NCBI RefSeq assembly: GCF_028368995.1
Contig: NZ_JAQNDL010000003.1
Coordinates: 2,542,001 to 2,606,000 of the forward strand
Direction of reading: 5' to 3'
Length of the DNA: 64,000 bases
Source: Nannocystis bainbridge
GTDB taxonomy: Bacteria; Myxococcota_A; Polyangia; Nannocystales; Nannocystaceae
The notes below the pieces were generated by a model, which saw only the letters and a program-made list of their open reading frames with translations, had not been told where the DNA came from and ran no database searches. The position numbers and the translations under genes are program-made. Of the stretch, positions 57,685-64,000 are shown in pieces; the first letter of the stretch is position 1, and the number at the start of each line of letters is the position of its first letter.

Positions 57685-57840
57685 CGCCCAGAACGCACCC
57701 GCGCCGCACGCACGCTCAGGAGCTCCCGTGGCGCCCCGAACGCACCCGTCGCAGCCGCACGCGCGCCCAGGAGCCCACGTGACGCCCGAAAACCACTCGC
57801 GCCGCCGCACGCACGCTCAGGAGCTCCCGTGACGCCGCGC
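57676..57840 (+). repeat. Tandem repeat of about 50 bp carrying stop, RBS and start codons
   Basis: About 3.3 units: 57676-57720, 57721-57772, 57773-57820 and a partial from 57821. Each has GGAGC-C/T-C-A/C-C-GTGACGCC near its head and ACCCGCGCCG...CACGC near its end. The first unit holds the stop of the 56794 gene, and the last supplies AGGAG and GTG 57829 for the next. Every unit offers a potential GTG start. Confidence 0.7.
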
Positions 57841-59817
57841 GCCACTCGACGCCTCACGATCGCCGCCGCCCTCGCGCTCGGCCTCGCCGTCGTCCTCCTG
57901 CTCGCCCGCGGCCACCGCGATGTCGGCTACGTCCGTGACGAGGGCATCTACTTCCACGCCAGCCGCGCCTACGCCGACTGGGCCGTGCGCGGCCTGCAGT
58001 CGCCCTCCGTCCTGTTCGACCGCCCCGCCCGCGACCGCGCTTTTGCCGTCAACCACGAGCACCCGGCCCTGATGAAGCTCGCCGGCGGCCTGTCCGCCCG
58101 CCTGTTCTCCGCGCCAGGTCCTGGCGGCCAGCCCCCCGAGACCCGCGCCCAGCCCGGCCTCGCGCCGATCATGCCCGAAGGCGCCGCCATGCGCCTGCCC
58201 GCCCAGCTCCTCGCCGGCCTCGGCGTCGTCCTCCTGTTCCTCGCCGGCGCCGGCCTCACCCGCAAACGGCCTGTCCTCGGGGACAGCCCGCTATCCGCCC
58301 CTCCCGCATCGCCCCGCCCCGCGACGCCCGTCACTGACCTGTCCCCCGGGACATCCTCGCCCCGCGAACCCAACCTGTCCCCCGAGACATCCTCGCCTCG
58401 CGCGACCGACCTGTCCCCCGAGACATCCTCAACGCTCGGCTCAAGCAGGGTGTTCGCGACCGGCACAGCTCCCGCCGCCGACCCGTCCCCCGGGACATCC
58501 TCGCCCCGCGAGCCCAACCTGTCCCCCGGGACATCCTCGCCCTCCGACCTGTCCCCCGAGACATCCGCCCTCTCCCCGCTGATCCCCGCCGTCCTCGCCG
58601 CCCTGTGGTTCATCGGCTTGCCGCACGTGTGGTTCCACGCCGGCCTCCACTGCTTCGACGTCCCCGTCGCCGTCCTCACTCTCGCCGTCGTCCTCTGCTA
58701 TCGCCGCGCCCTCGCCTCCTGGCGCTGGTCCCTCTTGCTCGGCCCGCTCCTCGGCGTTGCCATCTCCGTCAAGCACAACGCCCTCTTCATCCCCGTCCTG
58801 CTCGGCGTCCACTACCTCGCCTGCCTCGCCCTCGCCCGCCGTCGCCCCAGCCGCGGCCAACTGCTCCCGCTGCCTTTCCTCAGCATGGCTCTGCTCGCCC
58901 CGCCGACCGTGCTCGCCCTGTGGCCGTGGTTATGGAGCGACCCGCTCGCGCGCCTCGGCGAATATCTCGAGTTTCACCGCCTCCACGCCTATTACAACAC
59001 CGAATATTTCTCCATCAATTACAACCAGCCGCCGCTGCCGTGGAGCTACCCGTTCGTCCTCACCTGGGCCACCGTACCCACCGCCCTGCTCCTGCTGGCC
59101 GCGATCGGCCTCGTGCTCGCTGTCCGCAGCGACCTGTCCTCCAGGCCATCCGCCGATCTCTGTCCCGCCCGCTTCACCGCCCCTCTGCGCGGCCACCCCG
59201 CCCGCGACGGCCTATTGTGGGCCCTGTTCGGCCTGTTCCCGCTGCTCCTCATCAGCCTGCCGACCATCCCGATCTTCGGCGGCACCAAGCACTGGATCAC
59301 CGCCTACCCCTTCCTCGCCCTCGCCGCCGCCTTCGCCTACGTCACCCTGTGGCGCAGCCTCGCCCTCACCGGCCGCGCCCGCCACCTGCCCGCCGCCCTG
59401 CTGCCGCTGCTGCTCGTGCCCGCGCTGTGGAGCACGCTCCACGGCCACCCCTACAACCTCTCGCAGTACGCCCCGCTGGCCGGCGGCGCCCGCGGGGCCG
59501 CCGACCTCGGCCTCATGCGCGGCTTCTGGGGCAGCGCCGTCCTCCCGCTGCTGGATGACCTGTCCGAACGACCAGGTCCGCTCCACCTCCACGACCTCCA
59601 CGAGCTGGCCCGCCTGCAGTACGAACGCGAGGGCCGCTGGCCCCCCGGCACCACCTCCGCCCCGCTGACGCGCGCCCGCGCCGCCCTGCTGTTCCACGAG
59701 CGCCACATGCTCTCCAACGAGGTCGACGCCTGGAACCATTTTCAAAACTCGGCCCCGCTCGACGTCATCACCCTCGACGACGTGCCGCTGACCAGCCTCT
59801 ACGCCGGCAGCAAGTGA
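57829..59817 (+). CDS. GT-C glycosyltransferase-like membrane protein with repeat-derived insert
   Basis: 662 residues; AGGAG precedes GTG 57829. The first extracytoplasmic loop has DVGYVRDEGIYFHASRAYADW, the Asp-Glu motif of PMT/ArnT-type enzymes, and VNHEHPALMKLAGG follows their H-P pattern. About 12 TM segments. Between TM2 and TM3 (about residues 145-245) an insert of Ser/Thr/Pro-rich repeats (TDLSPGTSSPREPNLSPETS) is coded entirely by a tandem run of the dispersed palindrome. HYYNTEYFSINYNQPPLPW-like loop and FGGTKHWITAYPFLAL support the fold. Donor and acceptor unknown. Confidence 0.7.
   Translation: MTPRATRRLTIAAALALGLAVVLLLARGHRDVGYVRDEGIYFHASRAYADWAVRGLQSPSVLFDRPARDRAFAVNHEHPALMKLAGGLSARLFSAPGPGGQPPETRAQPGLAPIMPEGAAMRLPAQLLAGLGVVLLFLAGAGLTRKRPVLGDSPLSAPPASPRPATPVTDLSPGTSSPREPNLSPETSSPRATDLSPETSSTLGSSRVFATGTAPAADPSPGTSSPREPNLSPGTSSPSDLSPETSALSPLIPAVLAALWFIGLPHVWFHAGLHCFDVPVAVLTLAVVLCYRRALASWRWSLLLGPLLGVAISVKHNALFIPVLLGVHYLACLALARRRPSRGQLLPLPFLSMALLAPPTVLALWPWLWSDPLARLGEYLEFHRLHAYYNTEYFSINYNQPPLPWSYPFVLTWATVPTALLLLAAIGLVLAVRSDLSSRPSADLCPARFTAPLRGHPARDGLLWALFGLFPLLLISLPTIPIFGGTKHWITAYPFLALAAAFAYVTLWRSLALTGRARHLPAALLPLLLVPALWSTLHGHPYNLSQYAPLAGGARGAADLGLMRGFWGSAVLPLLDDLSERPGPLHLHDLHELARLQYEREGRWPPGTTSAPLTRARAALLFHERHMLSNEVDAWNHFQNSAPLDVITLDDVPLTSLYAGSK
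58271..58564. repeat. Run of eight dispersed palindromes in one gene
   Basis: CTGTCC-TCGG-GGACAG at 58271-58286, then repeated CTGTCC-CCCG-GGACAT or -GAGACAT units with TCCTCGCCCCGCGA-type spacers up to 58564. The reading frame is kept throughout and codes the Ser/Pro loop of the GT-C protein. Confidence 0.75.
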
Positions 59818-60075
59818 ACCGCCGCCTTTACTCGCTCCACCCCGCTCACTGTCACTCGCGCTGCACCCCGCTCCACGCCGGCAGCGAGTGAGCCGTCGCC
59901 TCTGCTCGCTCCGCCCCATTACTCGCGCTGCTCTCCGCTCCATGCAACGAGTGAGCCGTCGCCTCTGCTCGCTCCGCCCCATTACTAGCGCTGCACCTCA
60001 GTCCACGTGGCAGCAAGTGAGCCACCGCTACTCGCTCCGCCGCACGTACTCGCGCTGCAAGCCGGTCCACGGCGT
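59803..60075. repeat. Tandem repeat of about 65 bp across two convergent gene ends
   Basis: Four units: about 59803-59876, 59877-59942, 59943-60006 and 60007-60075. Shared blocks are GGCAGCGAGTGAGCC, CTCGCTCCGCC and ACTCGCGCTGC, then GTCCAC or CTCCAC. The first unit includes the stop of the plus-strand GT-C gene, the last the stop and final codons of the minus-strand gene at 60028. Confidence 0.7.
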
Positions 60076-61587
60076 CACCATCCCCGCCGCCGACATATAC
60101 CCCGTCATCGGCACCACCCGCGCCTCGCCTGCGAGCTGGCGCCCCGCCGCGTAACTGCGCCGCAGCGGCCCCCGCAGCCAGCCTGGCACGTCGCCGTCGA
60201 TCCACACCGCCGCAAACTCCCCACGACCCACCGCCTCTGCCAGCGTCGCCTCGATCTGCTCCCGCCTGTCCTTCGGGACATCGTGGATCCCCATCGACCC
60301 CACGTGCCCCGGCCCGCCCGCCAGCACGCTCCACCACGGCCGGTGCAGCGCCAGGATCGCCCGCGGCTCGCCCGCGAGCTCGGCCCGCAGCGCCGCGGCC
60401 CGCTCCCACAGGTCGGCCGGTGGGATCGTCCGCCATGGGTCTTGCCGCGCGTAGCTGTCCCGAAGGCCAGCCAGCCCGCGGTCCTGGATCGGCTGATACA
60501 TCGGCTCGATCACCAGCGCGAACACCAGCTGCGCCGCCACCAGCCCCAGCGCCGCCGCCTCGCCGCGCCCCACCGGCAGCACCACCGCCAGCCACGCCGC
60601 CGCGAAGCACACCCCCGGCATGAACGCGTTCGGCTCGGCCCACTGCGTCGAGTACCCCAGCGCCGACACCAGCAAGCCCGCCGCCGCCATCACCCCCCAG
60701 TATACCGGCCCGCGCCAGCTGTCTTTTTCGCCCTGTCCCGAGCGCCATGTCCTCAGCGCCAGCATGCGCCCGGCGACCAACCCCGCCAGCGCCACCAGGA
60801 ACGGCGCCGCGTGTAAAAACATCCCCCACGTCTTGCGCCAGAACCTCACCGCGTTGAACGCGTGCGCTTGATGCAATTCATAAATGTACGTCCAGAGTCG
60901 CCCCTCGGTCAGCCACTGCCCGAGCAGCACCCCGCCGCCGTCGATCGCCGCGATCGTCGCCGCGTACATCCACACCAGCCGCGGCGCCACGATCAGCCCG
61001 CCCACCCCGCTCGCCAGCACGAACACCGCCGCCGTCTGCTTGGCCCAGAACGCCGCGCCCACCAGCACCCCCGCCGCCACGATCTTTCGCCGACGCCCCG
61101 CGCTCTCGCGCAGCAAGATCAGCCCCCACAGCAGCAGCGCCAGGAAAAAACTGTCCGCGCGGGCCACGTCGTACCAGCGGAACGTGAACACGTACCCCGA
61201 TAAAAACAGCCCGACCGCTGCCGCCGCGTGCGCGCGCGGCTTGCCCTCGAATCGCACCAGCCGCCACAGCCCCGCGCACACCGCCCCGATCGCCGCGACG
61301 CTCACCGCCCGCCCGAGCACGTACCCGAGCGGCAGCACCCACCCCAGCGCCGCCAGCACCGCCGGATACAGCGGCGTGTACAAAAACGGCACGAACTCCG
61401 CCGACGGCTCGGGATACGCGCTCAGCCCCTGCTGAATTCGCAGCGCCGTGTGCAGGCTCCCGCCCTCCATCCATTCGAGCTCGAGCGGGAAGCCGATCCG
61501 GCACGCGAACACCACGATCATCACGACCGCCCACGCGATCGCCAGCCCGCCCACCAGCGCCCGCAGGCGGGTCACCCACACGCTCAC
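60028..61587 (-). CDS. GT-C glycosyltransferase-like membrane protein
   Basis: 519 residues from GTG 61587, which overlaps the previous stop (GTGA). About ten TM segments. The first loop, GFPLELEWMEGGSLHTALRI, carries the acidic motif of GT-C enzymes; FRWYDVARADSFFLALLLWGL and GAAFWAKQTA are typical for the PMT/ArnT (GT39/83) group. A soluble extracytoplasmic tail follows. Its last residues are coded by the tandem repeat at 60007-60075. It is the last gene of the pilT operon. Confidence 0.7.
   Translation of the reverse strand: MSVWVTRLRALVGGLAIAWAVVMIVVFACRIGFPLELEWMEGGSLHTALRIQQGLSAYPEPSAEFVPFLYTPLYPAVLAALGWVLPLGYVLGRAVSVAAIGAVCAGLWRLVRFEGKPRAHAAAAVGLFLSGYVFTFRWYDVARADSFFLALLLWGLILLRESAGRRRKIVAAGVLVGAAFWAKQTAAVFVLASGVGGLIVAPRLVWMYAATIAAIDGGGVLLGQWLTEGRLWTYIYELHQAHAFNAVRFWRKTWGMFLHAAPFLVALAGLVAGRMLALRTWRSGQGEKDSWRGPVYWGVMAAAGLLVSALGYSTQWAEPNAFMPGVCFAAAWLAVVLPVGRGEAAALGLVAAQLVFALVIEPMYQPIQDRGLAGLRDSYARQDPWRTIPPADLWERAAALRAELAGEPRAILALHRPWWSVLAGGPGHVGSMGIHDVPKDRREQIEATLAEAVGRGEFAAVWIDGDVPGWLRGPLRRSYAAGRQLAGEARVVPMTGYMSAAGMVTPWTGLQREYVRRSE
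60266..60281. repeat. Dispersed palindrome copy (in gene)
   Basis: CTGTCC-TTCG-GGACAT, with the TTCG loop, inside the GT-C gene ending at 60028. Further copies lie near 60459 and 60719. Confidence 0.6.
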
Positions 61588-63170
61588 GGCGCGCCCTCGT
61601 CGACGAACGGCCCGACCGCGTGCCCGCGCCGGCGCAGGCAGCAGTAAAAACCGACCTCGAGCAGCCCGCCGGGCGCCGATGGATCACTCACCGTCCCGGG
61701 CTCGGCGCACGCCCACACCATGTCGCGCCCGAACCCGCGCTTTCGCGCCGCCGACGGCGTCGGCCGCTGCGGCCCGACGTGGCCGACGTGACACAGCAGA
61801 TCGGGCTCGCGCGCCAAAATCACCGCTTGCGGCGCCATCAACTGATGCCCCGGCCGCGCCTTGACCTGCGGCTCCACCTCGACCTCGCGGGGCCAGCGAT
61901 CGACCAGCCCGTAGACATCGACCGCCCGCAACCTCGAAGCATACGGCAACGCCCCCGCTGCCCCGACCGAGATCGAAGTGTCCTCCGGGACATGCTCTTT
62001 GAGCCATGTCCCTGCGGCCACCCGCTCGCGGGCGAACCGGTCCATCGCCGTCACCCCTTCCCAGCGACCGTCGAGCCACCCGCTCGCCGTCTCGCGATCT
62101 TTCACCACCCGGCCCCGCGCCAGCAGCCCCAGCGCGATCGCCAGCACCAGCCCGGCGCCGACCGCGACTGCCGGCCCGCGGCGCCTGAAGAACTTCTCGC
62201 CCGCCTCGATCAGCAGCCACCCGACCAGCCCGGCCGTCAGCGCCGTCGCCACCACCAGGAACCGCCCGTAGGCCATGAAGTCGCCGCCGACCGACCACGC
62301 GTAGCCCACCACCGCCGCGATCGGCAGCACCAGCGGCATGTGCCTCGCCCGCAGCAGCAGCGCCAGCGGCGTCAACCACACCAGCCGCAACGCGCTCGCC
62401 CACGCGGCCACGTAGGCCACCCCGAACGTGTCGCGCAGCAGCCGGCCGTGCTGCTTGATCGCCCACGTGTTCGGCAGCCACTCCCCATAATAGGCGTGTC
62501 GCCACAGCAGGTGCACCACCAGCGGCCCGCCCGCGATCACCGTCGCGATCGCCGCCTCGCGCAGCGGAGGCAACCGCTCACGCCTGCCCCCGAGGACATG
62601 ACCGATCGACCAGACTATTAAAAACACCCCGATCGGCAGCACCGCGTCGGGTCGCGTCAATCCTGCCAGCGCCGTGAGCGTCCCTGCCCACCGCCAGCGC
62701 CCCTGCGCCGTCGCTGCCATCGCCGCGATCGTCAGCGCCGCGGCCCACGACGTCTCGAGCCCGCCGTGGGCCCACACCACGTACTCCGGCGCCGCCGCCA
62801 GCAGCAGCCCCGGGATCAGGTCCACCGCCGTCCACGGCCCGCTCGCCCCCCGCAGCCCCCGGATCAGCACGATCGTCGCCGCCGCTCCGGCCAGCGCCCC
62901 CAGCTGCGTCAGCCACGGCGCCAGCGCCTCGGGCAGCGCTCCGAGACATGTCCCGAGGGCCAGCACGATCACCCACAGGAAATTCGTATAGCCCTCGACC
63001 CGCTCGCCGAGGTTGTACTCGAGCGCCCCGTGCTCGGCCAGGTTCCACGCGTAGCGGAACGAGATATACGCGTCGTCGCAGATGAACTGCCAGGCGCGCG
63101 CGTGCACCAGCAGCAGCGCCGCGGTCGCGGCCGCCAGCGCCATCGCGGCCCTGCTCTGCCCGGCCGGCAT
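61584..63170 (-). CDS. GT-C membrane glycosyltransferase-like protein (arabinosyl/mannosyltransferase type)
   Basis: 528 residues from ATG 63170, which overlaps the pilT stop (ATGA); GTG 63173 just before is an alternative. The first loop reads CDDAYISFRYAWNLAEHGALEYN then GERVEGYTNFLW, a motif shared with AftB-like and related GT-C proteins where the Asp pair is catalytic. About 11 TM segments and a C-terminal soluble part with VGAAGALPYASRLRAVDVYGLVD, also typical. The sugar is unknown. Middle gene of a pilT-GT-GT operon. Confidence 0.75.
   Translation of the reverse strand: MPAGQSRAAMALAAATAALLLVHARAWQFICDDAYISFRYAWNLAEHGALEYNLGERVEGYTNFLWVIVLALGTCLGALPEALAPWLTQLGALAGAAATIVLIRGLRGASGPWTAVDLIPGLLLAAAPEYVVWAHGGLETSWAAALTIAAMAATAQGRWRWAGTLTALAGLTRPDAVLPIGVFLIVWSIGHVLGGRRERLPPLREAAIATVIAGGPLVVHLLWRHAYYGEWLPNTWAIKQHGRLLRDTFGVAYVAAWASALRLVWLTPLALLLRARHMPLVLPIAAVVGYAWSVGGDFMAYGRFLVVATALTAGLVGWLLIEAGEKFFRRRGPAVAVGAGLVLAIALGLLARGRVVKDRETASGWLDGRWEGVTAMDRFARERVAAGTWLKEHVPEDTSISVGAAGALPYASRLRAVDVYGLVDRWPREVEVEPQVKARPGHQLMAPQAVILAREPDLLCHVGHVGPQRPTPSAARKRGFGRDMVWACAEPGTVSDPSAPGGLLEVGFYCCLRRRGHAVGPFVDEGAP
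61979..61992. repeat. Dispersed palindrome copy (in gene)
   Basis: TGTCC-TCCG-GGACA, followed by the variant CATGCTCTTTGAGCCATGTCC. Translated in the soluble tail of the GT-C protein. Confidence 0.55.
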
Positions 63171-64000
63171 CACAGCGAGCGGCGCAGCGCCTCGGGGTCC
63201 TGCGCCGCGCCCATCGCCGCCTCGAGCGACACCTTGCGCGCCCGCACCAGCGCCGCCAGCGACTGCTCGAGCGACACCATCCCGTCGGCTCGACCGGTCT
63301 GGATCGCCGTGGCGATCTGGTGCCCGCGGCCCTCGCGGATCTGGGCCGCCACCGCCGAGGTCACCAGCATCTTCTCAAAAGCCACCGCCCGCTCGTTGCG
63401 CGACACCGGCACCAGCACCTGCGTCACGATCGCCCGCAGCGTGCCTGCCAGCTGCAGCCGCACCTGCGTCTGCTGGTGGCCCGAGAACCCGTCGATGATG
63501 CGGTCGACCGCCATCGCCGCCCCGGCCGCGTGCAGCGTCGAGAGCACCAGGTGGCCCGTCTCTGCCGCCGTGAGCGCCGCCGAGATCGTCTCCGGGTCGC
63601 GCATCTCGCCGACCAAAATGATGTCGGGCGCCTCGCGCAGCGACGCCCGCAGCCCCTCGGCGAAGCTCGACACGTCCTTGCCGACCTCGCGCTGGTGGAT
63701 CAGCGCCTTCTTGCTCGTGAACACGTGCTCGACCGGGTCCTCGAGCGTCACCACGTGCCGGGCCGCCGTGCGGTTGACGTGCTCGACCAGCGCCGCCAGC
63801 GTCGTCGACTTGCCCGAGCCCGTCGGCCCCGTGAACAGCACCAGCCCCGCCGGATAGCCGACCAGCGCCGTGAAGTCCTCCGGCAATCCGAGCTCCGCCA
63901 GCGTCGGCGCCTTGTCGCGCACCGGCCGGAGCGCCGCCGACAGCCCGCGCTGCTGGCGGAACACGTTGGCGCGGAAGCGCAGCCCGCCGAGGTCGAGCGC
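63170..64000 (-). CDS. pilT: PilT-family twitching motility ATPase (N-terminal part outside window)
   Basis: Open to the right edge; 276 residues visible. Walker A GPTGSGKST, Asp box VVTLEDPVEH, Walker B IILVGEMRDPET and the His box GHLVLSTLHA are intact, in the order of PilT/PilU retraction ATPases of type IV pili. The usual PilT end (AIRAGN region) is not obvious, and LEQSLAALVRARKVSLEAAM closes the protein. Retraction would power S-type gliding. Translationally coupled to two GT-C genes, an unusual partner set that may link pili to surface glycans. Confidence 0.85.
   Translation of the reverse strand, partial: ALDLGGLRFRANVFRQQRGLSAALRPVRDKAPTLAELGLPEDFTALVGYPAGLVLFTGPTGSGKSTTLAALVEHVNRTAARHVVTLEDPVEHVFTSKKALIHQREVGKDVSSFAEGLRASLREAPDIILVGEMRDPETISAALTAAETGHLVLSTLHAAGAAMAVDRIIDGFSGHQQTQVRLQLAGTLRAIVTQVLVPVSRNERAVAFEKMLVTSAVAAQIREGRGHQIATAIQTGRADGMVSLEQSLAALVRARKVSLEAAMGAAQDPEALRRSL

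Noticed and set aside
56413..57810. Minus-strand open frame of 465 codons opposite the 56794 gene
   Set aside because: Low-complexity Gly/Ala product, no RBS, and the plus strand has a promoter-like element and coding pattern.
58605..59668. Two alternate-frame open frames in the GT-C gene
   Set aside because: Low-complexity Arg/Pro or Ser/Pro products; the TM-rich frame is coding.

Overview
The window is very GC-rich chromosomal DNA, most likely from a myxobacterium of the Nannocystis/Plesiocystis group (Myxococcota). The inference rests on Cys-rich DUF4215-type repeats and Thr/Ser-rich linkers behind lipobox signal peptides, a MYXO-CTERM-like tail, a fibro-slime protein, Ser/Thr kinases, a VCBS/FG-GAP kinase and pilT. 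No rRNA, CRISPR array, integrase or transposase was found.

Layout. 0-13.9 kb: secreted and surface proteins (M28 peptidase, fibrinogen-like DUF4215 lipoprotein, HExxH lipoprotein, PhoX/DUF839 protein, GT-C membrane protein, lipase-like hydrolase, fibro-slime lipoprotein). 13.9-17.3 kb: a dense single-strand array of at least 26 tRNA genes, many with unusual cloverleaves, no protein gene between them and no integrase beside it. 17.3-25.5 kb: a minus-strand stress cluster (katA, alpha/beta hydrolase, metallo-beta-lactamase protein, then cupin and TetR), a pseudokinase-PAS-GAF-PAS-histidine kinase, and a divergent lysophospholipase-like gene. katA and the lipase gene share a 22-nt leader element. 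25.7-34.2 kb: an Omp85-like protein, an MFS carrier, a sphingosine-phosphate-lyase-like PLP enzyme, a gamma-butyrobetaine-hydroxylase-like oxygenase, two small lipoproteins and a second PLP decarboxylase. 34.7-41.4 kb: an HTTM/gamma-carboxylase-like membrane protein, a heavy-metal RND pump and an overlapping OmpR/HK pair. 41.5-46.5 kb: ADP-ribosylglycohydrolase, nucleoside-hydrolase-like and metallo-hydrolase genes. 46.5-54.9 kb: a 1486-residue receptor-like Ser/Thr kinase facing asd, phosphofructokinase, a small protein and a tRNA-dihydrouridine synthase. 55-64 kb: DUF1328 protein, CapA lipoprotein and three GT-C glycosyltransferase-like proteins, two of them co-transcribed with pilT, which runs off the window.

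Two signals stand out. The first is the tRNA array: 26 resolvable tRNAs for about 16 amino acids in 2.6 kb. It includes Asn- and Lys-anticodon tRNAs with class-II-type long variable arms and several T-loops that depart from TTCRANY, while identity elements such as Ala G3:U70, Pro C1:G72/A73 and Trp A1:U72/G73 are kept. The second is a dispersed short palindrome (CTGTCC or ATGTCC, four variable bases, GGACAG or GGACAT), scattered dozens of times inside and between genes with compensatory arm changes, clustered in places, and seemingly absent from about 12.8 to 25.6 kb. Several genes also have a TACACT/TATAGT-like -10 element only 7-9 nt before the start codon, suggesting leaderless mRNAs.
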